Shown piece by piece: positions 40,177 through 43,504 of a stretch of 46,867 nt of DNA. The position numbers and the translations under genes are program-made. A model generated the notes under the pieces. That model saw only the letters and a program-made list of their open reading frames with translations, had not been told where the DNA came from and searched no databases. Every line of letters begins with the position of its first letter. Within the stretch, counting starts at the first letter, position 1. The stretch is from Diphasiastrum complanatum (Eukaryota > Streptophyta > Lycopodiopsida > Lycopodiales > Lycopodiaceae): contig CM055097.1 of NCBI GenBank assembly GCA_029204225.1, forward strand, positions 12,468,854 through 12,515,720. The letters run 5' to 3'.

Positions 40177-40802
40177 TATTTTAATATCATTGCGTTTTCC
40201 GGATATAAAGCCAATTTTGTTCACAGGTATGGATTTACACTGTTGACTTTGGGATTTTAACTTATGAAACGACGCGTGTATGTGATGAAACTGGAGAGGA
40301 TCCTACATGTAGCAGGTAATTCCAACATCAGCGCTTGTCTTAAACATTTGTCAAACTATTTTTTCTCAGCAAATTTCTAGATATTAAGAATCACCTAGAA
40401 TCACAATTTTGTAGGCAACAGTGCCCTTGCATCTTGATTCTTTATTGCTAAGTTTGAAGTACTGCAACTATGTTTCCTTTGATGAACAAAAGGGAAGCTT
40501 CGTGCAATTTGAAAGCAAATTACTTGAAAATTATGCTGCTTCTTTAACAAAAATGACTGCAAAAATTAAAGACCTCTAGAAAACAGAAGCAGATCTGGAT
40601 AAATTTCGGTGGTTCTTCGGCAAGCTTCTATGTATTTTCTTGGAGAAAATATTAAAACTCAAGGCCTGTTGGAAATTGTTGCAGGTCAGTATTTGGCGAC
40701 AGCATTTCAGACCATCTGATGTATTTGGGGACTGTCCTAAGAACTGAGCATTCCTCTGATAGTGGGTGGTGGCTTTCTGAAAGACAATACAACAGCCTTT
40801 AA
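1..40802 (+). CDS. class 3 lipase (alpha/beta-hydrolase), multi-exon, 5' partial
   Basis: This is the only host gene recognised. Eight exons joined by GT-AG introns keep one frame throughout and encode about 270 residues to a TAA at 40800-40802; the N-terminus, including any signal peptide, is upstream of the window. The product resembles plant class 3 triacylglycerol lipases. An AFRGT strand lies in exon 3, the nucleophile elbow GHSMGG in exon 5, the acid loop [11 protein letters not shown] in exon 6, and the DHLMYLG motif with the likely catalytic His in exon 8. Family knowledge says these enzymes hydrolyse acyl esters of glycerolipids; the exact substrate cannot be read here. A WTCHRC motif in the first exon and Cys residues in [13 protein letters not shown] are typical of this subgroup. 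Introns measure about 0.33, 11.0, 20.4, 0.23, 1.4, 6.3 and 0.37 kb. The long ones are packed with transposons, yet no exon is damaged, so the gene is probably functional. Confidence 0.9.
392..439 (+). CDS. lipase exon 2 in window
   Basis: This 48-base exon encodes [16 protein letters not shown]. It lies between the acceptor acag at 388-391 and the donor gtactt at 440, phase 0 on both sides. It supplies the strand that precedes the AFRGT motif in class 3 lipases. It is followed by an intron of about 11 kb. Confidence 0.85.
440..959 (+). other. start of lipase intron 2, no recognisable content
   Basis: AT-rich, T-tract-containing DNA with stops in all frames. I see no transposon motif before the GC-richer block that begins near 960. 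It is probably original intron sequence. Confidence 0.5.
960..1240. repeat. possible LTR remnant related to 17480-17650
   Basis: This GC-richer patch inside AT-rich intron shares word order with the block upstream of the + strand gypsy gag near 17480-17650: CCGnCTGnCAAG followed by TGTTAGAGATG-like and GATAGCTGATAAGT-like words. No gag or pol is attached. I infer a decayed solo LTR, at low confidence. Confidence 0.3.
1241..1917. other. intron sequence without recognised gene
   Basis: Short open frames occur (for example 1523-1759) but none carries a recognisable motif or codon pattern. The end of this stretch abuts the pyrimidine-tailed 3' end of a minus-strand LINE. Confidence 0.4.
1918..2899 (-). 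mobile_element. LINE 3' fragment (copy 1), RT C-terminal region
   Basis: On the minus strand, the frames from 2899 down to about 2490 encode the end of a non-LTR reverse transcriptase: KVMVFNT, then [13 protein letters not shown], then [16 protein letters not shown]. Frameshifts and stops interrupt them. The matching stretch in copy 2 (2963-4961) reads [16 protein letters not shown] and [16 protein letters not shown], so both belong to one family. The 3' end on the minus strand reads AATAAAG followed by CTT repeats at about 1918-1935 instead of poly(A). The 5' side is truncated and meets the (GA)n tail of copy 2. Confidence 0.75.
2900..2962. repeat. (GA)n microsatellite at LINE 3' end
   Basis: About 60 bases of GA repeat with GAAA interruptions. 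On the LINE strand this is (CT)n directly after AATAAAGCTTTC, so it forms the 3' tail of LINE copy 2. Confidence 0.9.
3019..4160 (-). pseudogene. LINE ORF2 C-terminal region, frameshifted
   Basis: Three overlapping minus-strand frames (4203-3757, 3896-3579, 3600-3019) together continue the LINE protein after the RT. The only recognisable motif is the zinc-binding C-x2-C...EEHFIFKC knuckle near 3560-3610, typical of LINE C-termini. Frame changes fall near 4165, 3760 and 3600. The end of the 3600-3019 frame is probably 3' UTR read through. Confidence 0.55.
4161..4961 (-). pseudogene. LINE reverse transcriptase fragment
   Basis: The longest intact piece runs from 4802 to 4161 (213 codons). It covers the fingers/palm blocks [31 protein letters not shown] and [11 protein letters not shown]. 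Motif A lies just upstream in the same sense but is separated by a stop (RSLLI then stop). Both catalytic Asp residues of the YADD box are present. The rest of the protein continues in other frames down to 3019. Confidence 0.8.
4970..5156 (+). repeat. copia 5' LTR (about 187 bp)
   Basis: It starts TGTTAAGTG and ends CTAACA two bases before the PBS. A TATATAAG box lies near 5045-5052. The start is inferred from the TG...CA rule. No matching 3' LTR was found to confirm it. Confidence 0.55.
5159..5275 (+). repeat. primer-binding site, tandemly repeated
   Basis: TGGTATCAGAG at 5159-5169 matches the complement of the initiator tRNA-Met 3' end. About 30-31 bases starting with TGGTATC then recur at 5189 and 5220. 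After TGCTAACATT, the LTR-end and PBS words return at 5251-5275. The copies differ by a few bases (TGGTATCCAAAG in the second and third). Confidence 0.8.
5324..5481 (+). repeat. 79-bp tandem duplication in copia leader
   Basis: Two diverged copies begin GAGAAGGCGAT at 5324 and 5403 and share the words TCTGTTC, TCGCATTCT and TGCTAG in the same order. Confidence 0.7.
5774..6601 (+). pseudogene. copia protease/integrase remnants
   Basis: The first frame (5774-6172) has [15 protein letters not shown], the usual copia segment between protease and integrase, and the first half of the integrase zinc finger ([13 protein letters not shown]). The second half and most of the D-D-E core are deleted; only an [11 protein letters not shown]-like piece remains near 6165-6200. 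The integrase C-terminal part resumes at 6308-6601 with [16 protein letters not shown]. The fragments lie in different frames, so no integrase can be made. Confidence 0.75.
6699..7870 (+). pseudogene. copia reverse transcriptase (RVT_2), two stops
   Basis: RT blocks are easy to follow: [60 protein letters not shown] and the catalytic LYVDD at 7396-7410. In-frame TAG codons at 7251-7253 and 7560-7562 interrupt it. The LNGDL block that follows motif A reads normally. The catalytic Asp pair is intact, but the stops make the protein non-functional. Confidence 0.85.
7871..8337 (+). pseudogene. copia RNase H domain
   Basis: The frame encodes [20 protein letters not shown], then [15 protein letters not shown] and [16 protein letters not shown], ending [16 protein letters not shown] and a stop at 8335-8337. 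This is the standard C-terminus of copia pol. The N-terminal part (DSDWAG region) is out of frame around 7870-7930. Confidence 0.8.
8400..9332 (+). mobile_element. gypsy-like element fragment (protease end and 3' internal end)
   Basis: The frame from about 8400 encodes [20 protein letters not shown] then GLSWFNEH, the C-terminal part of a retropepsin (DAILGLSWF block). It changes frame into a low-complexity segment with a 150-bp tandem duplication. RT, RNase H and integrase are absent. The tail ends in a DEDISF-like phrase and a GA-rich PPT (AACGAGGGGAGGATGT) directly before the LTR at 9333. It could be a non-autonomous derivative or a deleted copy. Confidence 0.6.
8651..8950 (+). repeat. 150-bp tandem duplication in reading frame
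   Basis: Two copies with a period of exactly 150 bases begin at 8651 and 8801. Each encodes FNEGQP, then T.QLTR.QM, then [16 protein letters not shown]. Because 150 is a multiple of three, the frame stays open through both copies (8566-8961). Confidence 0.85.
9333..10224 (+). repeat. gypsy-type 3' LTR (about 0.9 kb)
   Basis: It begins TGTAAAGC right after a purine tract. Inside are the words GCCGAATCACACCA and ACTATAGGGG near 9662-9690, and a TGTAACCTCTTCC...AATAAAG poly(A) region near 9827-9855. The minus-strand LTR at 44920-45994 has the same start and the same internal words, so both belong to one family. The right end is uncertain; GGCGCC near 10227 may mark it. Confidence 0.6.
10225..10640. 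repeat. short degenerate tandem repeat
   Basis: The phrase ACGAGTGnGCTACAAT followed by CTTGCACACAT recurs at about 10488, 10546 and, degraded, 10608, with a spacing of about 60 bases. No coding potential is seen. It may be leader DNA of the preceding LTR element. Confidence 0.5.
10641..11424 (+). other. end of lipase intron 2
   Basis: AT-rich intron DNA leading to the polypyrimidine/acag acceptor at 11424. No gene or transposon motif was recognised. Confidence 0.5.
11425..11492 (+). CDS. lipase exon 3 in window
   Basis: This exon encodes [20 protein letters not shown] plus ET and two bases of the next codon. The acceptor acag ends at 11424 and the donor gtggga starts at 11493. The AFRGT motif supplies part of the oxyanion hole in this family. 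The next exon is 20.4 kb away. Confidence 0.9.
11493..12600 (+). other. start of lipase intron 3
   Basis: AT-rich DNA with only short open frames (for example 12093-12320) that carry no known motif. It is probably ancestral intron sequence. Confidence 0.45.
12601..13404 (+). other. probable leader of a copia element
   Basis: Non-coding DNA directly upstream of a copia gag start. It has no recognisable PBS or LTR. I infer a 5' leader from its position only. Confidence 0.3.
13405..13965 (+). pseudogene. copia gag (UBN2-type), truncated
   Basis: From an ATG at 13405 the frame reads [15 protein letters not shown], and after stops and shifts it continues at 13597-13872 with [20 protein letters not shown], then [20 protein letters not shown] and LVQTTMSNM. 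These are typical blocks of copia gag (UBN2/DUF4219 group). The frame breaks at TAG 13870-13872. The gene is cut at 13965, where a gypsy LTR in the opposite sense starts. No zinc knuckle or pol follows. Confidence 0.75.
13966..14324 (-). repeat. gypsy 3' LTR (minus strand, 359 bp)
   Basis: On the minus strand it starts TGTTACGAGACC at 14324 and ends CCTAACA at 13966. A PPT (AAAGGGGGACGAAG) lies just upstream in element sense at 14325-14338. Its length matches the LTR at 23722-24079 and both share GGCTAGGAGGGGC and GGGTGGATCA words. The middle is rich in GCATGCATG motifs and differs strongly between the two. Confidence 0.7.
14339..14530 (-). pseudogene. gypsy integrase C-terminal chromodomain
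   Basis: The minus strand reads [20 protein letters not shown] then [20 protein letters not shown] and a stop. This is the chromodomain tail of chromovirus-type Ty3-gypsy integrases, placed as expected just before the PPT and 3' LTR. The rest of the integrase is missing; a copia block joins it at about 14530. Confidence 0.8.
14530..16090 (-). pseudogene. copia gag zinc knuckle, protease and integrase block, no LTRs
   Basis: In minus-strand order: a Lys-rich gag end with the zinc knuckle [14 protein letters not shown] (about 15885-15925), the protease site, [20 protein letters not shown], the integrase zinc finger ([13 protein letters not shown] ... CEGC), and the integrase core with [17 protein letters not shown] and [12 protein letters not shown]. 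The protease motif that should read D-S-G is D-stop-E at about 15700-15705. The third acidic residue of integrase falls in GVAKRKNR, where K replaces the usual E. Gypsy sequence in the same orientation flanks both sides and no copia LTR is present. Confidence 0.85.
16090..16564 (-). pseudogene. gypsy reverse transcriptase, internally deleted
   Basis: The minus strand encodes the approach to RT ([20 protein letters not shown] then PPYRVSR), jumps to [18 protein letters not shown], and continues [20 protein letters not shown] and [20 protein letters not shown]. The catalytic box that should be V-V-V-F-M-D-D-I-L reads VVVFDILIY at 16275-16296, so one Asp is lost. The block ends at 16090 against copia sequence. 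Confidence 0.8.
16738..17115 (-). pseudogene. gypsy protease (retropepsin-like)
   Basis: The 125-codon frame includes [20 protein letters not shown], where the usual D-T/S-G active site reads DDG, and [20 protein letters not shown] then [13 protein letters not shown]. This is the retropepsin part of a gypsy gag-pol. The same protein family occurs at 24937-25140. A stop follows at 16738 and frames are broken down to 16564. Confidence 0.75.
17116..17400 (-). pseudogene. gypsy gag C-terminus with zinc knuckle
   Basis: The minus-strand frame encodes a basic stretch [17 protein letters not shown] and a knuckle [11 protein letters not shown] followed by a stop, leading towards the protease at 17115. 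The N-terminal gag of the same element is at 22107-22632; a + strand gypsy separates the two. Confidence 0.65.
17401..18369 (+). repeat. gypsy 5' LTR remnant and leader
   Basis: A GC-rich block (17418-17700) precedes an AT-rich leader with the phrases CATAACTTCTTTGCC and CGTCCGTTTGACC. No clear PBS was found. The 17480-17650 part resembles 960-1240. Confidence 0.45.
18370..19380 (+). pseudogene. gypsy gag (Retrotrans_gag)
   Basis: The ATG at 18370 opens [13 protein letters not shown] with a Pro-rich N-terminus. A TAG at 18718-18720 is followed in frame by [33 protein letters not shown] and [12 protein letters not shown], the gag core. A knuckle [14 protein letters not shown] near 19337-19380 has the spacing C-x2-C-x3-H-x4-C, one residue short of the usual x4. 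A TGA at 19381 closes the frame. Confidence 0.8.
19406..19810 (+). pseudogene. gypsy aspartic protease
   Basis: The frame carries [20 protein letters not shown], the retropepsin active-site D-T-G, preceded by a flexible acidic linker. It ends at a frameshift near 19808 (ILYREVRF stop). The C-terminal half with [19 protein letters not shown] follows in another frame (19716-20129). Confidence 0.8.
20130..21090 (+). pseudogene. gypsy reverse transcriptase and start of RNase H
   Basis: After a broken N-terminal stretch (20130-20274), 271 codons stay open: [64 protein letters not shown] and VEYLGHVV. The frame then enters RNase H at [18 protein letters not shown]. Both catalytic Asp residues of the FIDD box are present. 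A stop at 21088-21090 divides it from the next frame. Confidence 0.88.
21091..22106 (+). pseudogene. gypsy RNase H end and integrase N-terminal half
   Basis: It reads [20 protein letters not shown], then [20 protein letters not shown] (RNase H end), then the integrase zinc finger [14 protein letters not shown]...CTACQVNKA and the core start [15 protein letters not shown] at 21876-21878 interrupts. The next frame continues [18 protein letters not shown] and [13 protein letters not shown] to 22106, where the element is cut before the catalytic Glu. Confidence 0.85.
22107..22632 (-). pseudogene. gypsy gag N-terminal part
   Basis: The minus-strand frame has [20 protein letters not shown], a Pro/Ser-rich linker, [40 protein letters not shown] and [20 protein letters not shown]. 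This is the gag core of the outer minus-strand gypsy. Residues after the VMLRM stretch (about 22110 down to 21885) belong to the antisense of the inserted + strand element and are not gag. The C-terminal half is at 17116-17400. Confidence 0.75.
22633..23707 (-). other. leader between PBS and gag of the outer gypsy
   Basis: About 1.1 kb without motif-bearing frames, between the PBS and the gag start. It contains repeated phrases such as ACAGCGATGGA/CTGCAGCGATGGAT at about 23320, 23425, 23520 and 23610. Confidence 0.5.
23708..23720 (-). other. gypsy primer-binding site (tRNA-iMet)
   Basis: The minus strand reads TGGTATCAGAGCC one base after the LTR end, the complement of the plant initiator tRNA-Met 3' end. 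Confidence 0.85.
23722..24079 (-). repeat. gypsy 5' LTR (minus strand, 358 bp)
   Basis: It starts TGTTACGAGCC at 24079 and ends CTCTAATA at 23722, next to the PBS. It shares start, length and the GGCTAGGAGGGGC region with 13966-14324, but the middle is different and GC-richer. The base preceding it in element sense is RT sequence of another gypsy. Confidence 0.75.
24200..24665 (-). pseudogene. gypsy RT with altered catalytic box
   Basis: The frame 24622-24275 reads [38 protein letters not shown] and [20 protein letters not shown]. Where M-D-D is expected the sequence has LEY (24380-24400), so both catalytic Asp residues are gone. A frame break follows KKPKCEKK. Confidence 0.8.
24937..25140 (-). 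pseudogene. gypsy protease C-terminal fragment
   Basis: The frame has IQDVDIA, a stop, then [20 protein letters not shown] and [19 protein letters not shown], closely matching the protease of the first minus-strand gypsy (16738-16870). The N-terminal half with the active site is absent. Confidence 0.7.
25171..25347. repeat. foldback (nested inverted repeat) segment
   Basis: CGTTCTGACCC at 25249-25259 is inverted at 25298-25308. Inside it CGGAACGT at 25268-25275 is inverted at 25281-25288 around CCTGT. The two stems could form one imperfect hairpin. No coding content. Confidence 0.6.
25348..25352. other. target-site duplication CTGGC (left)
   Basis: CTGGC directly precedes the left LTR end and is repeated at 31369-31373 after the right LTR end. 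Confidence 0.92.
25353..26002 (-). repeat. copia 3' LTR (650 bp)
   Basis: In minus-strand sense it begins TGTGAAAGATTCAAC at 26002 and ends CTTTCACA at 25353. It carries GCTATAAAAGG (TATA box) near 25721-25731. The target duplication CTGGC is directly left of it. Confidence 0.95.
25998..26590 (-). CDS. copia RNase H
   Basis: The block starts at [15 protein letters not shown] and shows the RNase H residues [21 protein letters not shown] and [14 protein letters not shown], then [15 protein letters not shown] and [10 protein letters not shown], ending LKLVEEGL and a TGA that overlaps the LTR start. All catalytic acidic residues are visible. It is in a different frame from the foreign block upstream, so it would not be translated as part of the same protein in this copy. 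Confidence 0.88.
26003..26012 (-). other. copia polypurine tract
   Basis: The minus strand reads GAAGAGGGA followed by T and the LTR start TGTGAAAG, the standard second-strand priming site. Confidence 0.85.
26570..27655 (-). CDS. foreign open reading frame replacing copia RT
   Basis: About 360 codons continue in the integrase frame from SLMKSGT at about 27655 to a stop at 26570. None of the copia RT blocks (KWVYK, LDVKTAFL, YGLKQ, YVDD) occurs. The product is Cys-, Phe- and Gly-rich, for example [57 protein letters not shown] and [21 protein letters not shown] do not recognise the family. So long a stop-free run in AT-rich DNA is unlikely by chance. No open frame of note lies on the + strand here. 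Copia sequence resumes in another frame at [12 protein letters not shown] near 26585. Confidence 0.8.
   Translation of the reverse strand, partial: TSFGRSSCVHGAMQVDGCYLAVKSSNGSGKQILFNNFDGQVEDQEVDLKALQLVKREVGNLELVKNIKGEVIGKGVMDLFLQHIEDSSKVKGAARKCCSSLLYLFYLMFEQFHVDVCKLSRYGKTSYIGEHCFDVGFVLAFLADFADGNEAMGGSLCHSSMAKFSSVELLGANTWRLSIFGEFMVIFLCQVDFEDGLVQTTWFMKSCGAGFASLMYSPTHGFPRFDGFLWQDEDGGSFMEYHGGYKATKDKGGGDMQAKVDHSHLLFVCCIFPESSELEAWWNHFIYILIDSSCSSHILICKIDVRNSEASQVDTIRYINYGCFYFEHYMIIERRSILRKKIILMMDQSSIGKNYARSIGS
27655..29425 (-). CDS. copia zinc knuckle, protease and integrase
   Basis: One open minus-strand frame holds [14 protein letters not shown], the protease active site [11 protein letters not shown] (about 29224), [20 protein letters not shown], the integrase zinc finger ([13 protein letters not shown] ... 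CESC) and the D-D-E core: [18 protein letters not shown] and [12 protein letters not shown], with all three acidic residues present. The integrase C-terminus has [11 protein letters not shown] and [19 protein letters not shown]. The frame then reaches the usual start of RT ([17 protein letters not shown]) and passes without a stop into unrelated sequence at about 27655. Enzymes encoded here look intact but depend on the gag frameshift for expression. Confidence 0.9.
29308..30120 (-). pseudogene. copia gag, frameshifted before the zinc knuckle
   Basis: The ATG at 30120 opens [20 protein letters not shown] and a UBN2-type gag core: [56 protein letters not shown] and [13 protein letters not shown]. 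About residue 225 (near 29450) the coding sense moves to the -1 frame, where the knuckle [14 protein letters not shown] lies (about 29370-29415) and which continues into pol. The remaining residues to 29308 in the gag frame are out-of-frame read-through. A one-base deletion would explain this. No canonical slippery heptamer is visible at the shift. Confidence 0.85.
30121..30708 (-). other. copia 5' untranslated leader
   Basis: A non-coding stretch of about 590 bases between PBS and gag ATG. No frame with a motif was seen. Confidence 0.7.
30709..30720 (-). other. copia primer-binding site (tRNA-iMet)
   Basis: The minus strand reads TGGTATCAGAGC immediately after the LTR end, with no spacer. 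Confidence 0.92.
30721..31368 (-). repeat. copia 5' LTR (648 bp) with TATA box
   Basis: In minus-strand sense it starts TGTGAAAG at 31368 and ends CTTTCACA at 30721. A TATA box (GCTATAAAAGG) near 31086-31096 would drive transcription leftwards through gag-pol. CTGGC follows at 31369-31373. Confidence 0.95.
31369..31373. other. target-site duplication CTGGC (right)
   Basis: CTGGC directly follows the right LTR end and matches 25348-25352. Confidence 0.92.
31374..31878 (+). other. end of lipase intron 3
   Basis: AT-rich DNA with a T-rich run before the ttttcag acceptor at 31878. GAGGGACGCT is repeated at about 31403 and 31423. No gene seen. Confidence 0.5.
31879..31951 (+). CDS. lipase exon 4 in window
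   Basis: This exon encodes [20 protein letters not shown] plus KDAM, completing the split codon AG|C from the previous exon. The acceptor is ttttcag ending at 31878 and the donor gtatgc starts at 31952. The residues match the NW.EDL...D.DYPG stretch of plant class 3 lipases. Confidence 0.9.
32177..32338 (+). CDS. lipase exon 5 in window, nucleophile elbow
   Basis: This 54-codon exon begins [13 protein letters not shown] and ends with [20 protein letters not shown]. The G-H-S-M-G pentapeptide carries the catalytic serine. The acceptor is ttgcag ending at 32176 and the donor gtaatc starts at 32339. Phase 0 on both sides. Confidence 0.93.
32339..33735 (+). other. lipase intron 5
   Basis: About 1.4 kb of AT-rich intron with no recognisable transposon or RNA gene. 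Small open frames on both strands lack motifs. Confidence 0.6.
33736..33930 (+). CDS. lipase exon 6 in window, catalytic Asp loop
   Basis: This 65-codon exon begins [20 protein letters not shown]. It includes the [11 protein letters not shown] loop, where the Asp is the expected triad acid, and ends TYHHVARE plus a donor gtatgc at 33931. The acceptor is atcag ending at 33735. Confidence 0.93.
33931..35981 (+). other. first part of lipase intron 6
   Basis: No coding motif. The stretch 34590-34930 is rich in repeated GTTCCTAAG, CCTAAGG and TCCCTAGGG words and may be a decayed repeat. A C-run followed by an A-run lies near 35509-35523. Confidence 0.5.
35982..37050 (+). mobile_element. gypsy deletion derivative keeping a chromodomain
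   Basis: Two LTR copies start TGTTAGAG at 35982 and 36544 and share GGATGATGGACTAGG, CTTGTTGACTTGA and GCATGGAGACTCCTA in the same order. Between them are only about 320 bases of coding remnant, ending in a purine tract (AAGGTGGAGAGAA) directly before the second LTR. PBS, gag, protease, RT, RNase H and the integrase catalytic core are gone. The right end of the second LTR is uncertain. Confidence 0.7.
36222..36516 (+). pseudogene. gypsy integrase tail and chromodomain
   Basis: The forward frames read [17 protein letters not shown]-like sequence with a shift, then [20 protein letters not shown] followed by [17 protein letters not shown] and FPNFLP, then a stop. The WKG...DTWE pattern is the chromodomain of chromovirus integrases. 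Confidence 0.8.
37530..37717 (-). pseudogene. hAT dimerisation domain remnant
   Basis: The minus strand reads [11 protein letters not shown], a stop, [20 protein letters not shown], then in broken frames an E/K-rich stretch and CLCTPTYSF. The pattern W..YG...L...A.R.LS...C....E follows the hAT C-terminal dimer domain. Confidence 0.6.
38719..38817 (-). pseudogene. hAT BED zinc finger
   Basis: The minus strand reads [20 protein letters not shown] then [14 protein letters not shown]-x2-C, a His and a following Cys in BED-finger order, as at the N-terminus of plant hAT transposases. Confidence 0.65.
39240..40123 (-). pseudogene. LINE ORF1-like protein, one frameshift
   Basis: The minus-strand frame 40026-39427 has a Ser/Pro-rich start, a coiled-coil stretch ([20 protein letters not shown]), an acidic Glu run and [14 protein letters not shown]. 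After a frame change near 39465 the second frame gives [20 protein letters not shown] and [17 protein letters not shown]. The order coiled coil then RRM-like fold matches L1-type ORF1 RNA-binding proteins. No ORF2 follows, so it is a fragment. A host protein with a coiled coil is a less likely alternative. Confidence 0.55.
40124..40171. repeat. (GA)n microsatellite
   Basis: An uninterrupted GA run of about 48 bases at the 5' end (minus-strand sense, (CT)n) of the ORF1-like fragment, about 55 bases before lipase exon 7. Confidence 0.95.
40227..40315 (+). CDS. lipase exon 7 in window
   Basis: This exon encodes [20 protein letters not shown] and then ETGEDPTCS plus two bases of a split codon. 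The acceptor is cacag ending at 40226 and the donor gtaatt starts at 40316. It lies only about 55 bases beyond a (GA)n tract and the LINE ORF1 remnant. Confidence 0.9.
40685..40802 (+). CDS. lipase terminal coding exon
   Basis: This exon completes the AG|G codon and encodes [18 protein letters not shown] followed by a short hydrophilic tail ending NSL and TAA. The His of DHLMYLG is the expected triad base in class 3 lipases. The acceptor is ttgcag ending at 40684. Confidence 0.9.
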
Positions 40803-42575
40803 GAAGCCATTCTACTATGATCTCTGTTTTCTCATCTTTTTTTCAAAGGGTTGGCACTGTTACGGTTGTGCCAGCGAGGTTCAGGGTGGGGGTTCAGAAC
40901 ATCGTTCTACATTGTAGTGTTGTAATTAATATGTAGGTGTTGGTATTTACCATGGATCCAAATCTGATCTTCAAGTAGGTTTCATTCCGTGGAAGAACCA
41001 TTGATTGTATATCTTATGTATTATATGAAAAAACTTCGGCTTTGCTGTCAAACTGCAAACAGCTTAATGTCAGGAAGCATCCAGTTATCACATACAGTAC
41101 AAAACATGGATGAACCCTGTAGTGATTCCATAACTATTCACAGATCCATAGCTAGAACTACTTATCTTAAACCAGACATTTTATCTAAATTTCAACTGAC
41201 TCATATCTAATAGCATCCAATTTTTTATAGAATGACTAATATTTGTGTAATGAAATACAAGACTGGTATACTAGGGTTGTACGCTTATCAAAACCTTTGT
41301 TGGTAATGCTAAGTATTGTTTTATATGTCCATTGTCAACCAAGGAGTAAATTAGTTTAATGGTTTCCGGTGGCTTTTTGTATCAGGAGCATGAGTACATT
41401 ATCATATTGAAACCACGATCAACAGTGCATATTTAACCAGTTGCTGAAAGGAAGCTTATGAACCAGTAAATGTCTGATCAAATATTTCCTGTTTGCAAGA
41501 TTCATATCAGCACCGTTGCCGCAGAATGTACACATATAAAATTGCATTATTTGGTAGTCTTGACTCTGAAAAGTTTTGAGTTTTCACTTAAATCAGCTTG
41601 AAGTTCAAACAGGTGGTAATGAAGCTTGCATGCACCACATATTGTGTTTTGTGTGTTTAGGATGAAAATGAGCATGATGCTTCATACTATTTATTTTGGT
41701 TTTACTTCAAACTATGCACCTCTGCTCTTTGATACTTGACGCTCAGCAGAACTCTACAAAAATGAAAAAGGATCACATCAGAAGTACTTCATTCTTGAGT
41801 AAGGATCATGCTTTACCCAACTAGATTAAGCATAGTCTTAGGTGTGCATTGGTGCCTCACCCAGATGCAAGCAAAGTGTCTACCTCCCCCCCCCAAAAAA
41901 AAAAAAAAAAATCCTCTCCTCCCTTTTTTATTTTATCTTATTTTGTCCCTCGACATGAAACTCCATCAAAGCTAGCCTAGACTAGGGAAACTGAGTTTTA
42001 AACAAAAAGAAAAAACATTATATTTCTTGATGGGATAGAACACCTAGATTAACTTTTTCAGATTGCTCACAAGGGAGTCATTGAAGATTGTCCAAACGAA
42101 GGGAAGGAGTTTCCTTGAAAGAGTTCTTAGAAGCAAAAATTCTTGGGATACACTACAAAAAGAATGGATTCTGGATCCGGTGCCATGACATTTTCAGCCA
42201 CAAGAGGTGAACATGCCATGTTGCATGATAAGTGACCTGAACTTTAAAATCAAATTTTGAAGTACAAGAAAGAGACTTTTGCATAGGTAGATACTTAAAA
42301 ACATGCCGACATCCAAAGTAGTGTAGTTCTCAGAAGATCTTTATTGTTGTAAGAGAGTTTGTATGATGCAAAACAGAGCAAGAGACTTTCAAGCAAGCAT
42401 CAAACTGGAATTTTGAAGGCTTGTTGGAGTGATCTCCCAAAAATGATTCTCACAAAACAGGACTAGTTGTGTAAAATAGTAGATTTGGCCAATTTTGCAA
42501 TCCAAAAAGCTGTTGAAGGAACAACTAACGATCATAAGCAGTATGGAAGATAAAATGATTTCCGCAGTTATATGT
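40803..42575 (+). other. lipase 3' flank/3' UTR, no further gene seen
   Basis: AT-rich DNA after the lipase stop. A 3' UTR must lie here but its end cannot be fixed from sequence. A C-run and A-run at 41885-41911 is the only low-complexity tract. Short open frames lack motifs. Confidence 0.5.
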
Positions 42576-42661
42576 AAATGGGAGAAGTGAAGAGGTTGAG
42601 TTGTATGGAGTTATAGGCAAATGGGAGAAGTGAAGAGGTTGAATTGTATGGAGGGATGACC
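42576..42661. repeat. 43-bp tandem duplication
   Basis: AAATGGGAGAAGTGAAGAGG followed by TTGnnTTGTATGGAG occurs at 42576 and again at 42619, nearly identical. Confidence 0.85.
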
Positions 42662-43504
42662 CACTAGGAATTTGGCACATACAATTTGTAACTGGCCTCA
42701 TTTCCCTGAATAGTAATGACTTATCTTTGTCAAGATATGGAAACCACTATATCTACTTAGATGTTGTCTTATTTGTTCAACATTGGGAGCACAAAACGTG
42801 TAGAACCTTCATGGTGGAAGAAAACCATAACTAACAAGGTGCAATGAGAAGGGGGGATAGAAATAGGGGATGTGGATCCATAACTCATTAGAAGGTTTAG
42901 TCAAGGTGATCAAGAAGACCCCAAAACATTTATGTCTATGTTTGGAAGTTAACCAAGAGGACAAAAGAGTTTTTCTCAGTAGCTGTGTTGTTGCTTCACT
43001 ACTCTTCACAAAAACTGATGAAGTGAAATCATATGGAGAAATTGGCTTGAATGTAGATACGTTTTATTAAAAAGGAGATTTTGTTCTCATTGAAGATGTC
43101 AATAGATGGTGGTGTAACCAAAAAGCTCAGCTTTACAAAAACACAAGTACATTGCTTTTGGTCAACATTTAATCGTCACTTGCTCATATTCAAGTAGAAG
43201 TCCACAACTGAGCCTATCATTTTGAAAGTTTATAAAAGAATTGTAGACTTGTTTTTGACTTACTTGAGCTAGTTCTAATGGAGACATTGTAGATTTATAT
43301 GAAGATTTGAAAAAAAAAAAATTTGAACCAATGAAGAATCCATAGGTTATTGAAAAATCAACCAATGCAATGAAGTACTACATGAATAAAATCCGATTTT
43401 GACTATGAATTGTATTTAATTGTGTCCTTTTCAAGCATTTACCCAATGTTACTTTTGTTGATCAGAAATCAATGATGAAAATATTTGGATGTATGTCGCG
43501 AATG
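42662..43504. other. intergenic, no recognised content
   Basis: AT-rich DNA with an A-run near 43312. No motif-bearing frame on either strand. Confidence 0.45.

Noticed and set aside
39890-40177. Minus-strand frame beginning with a long Ser-Leu run
   Set aside because: The first third is the (GA)n tract read in antisense. Only the downstream coiled-coil/RRM-like region is treated as ORF1-like.
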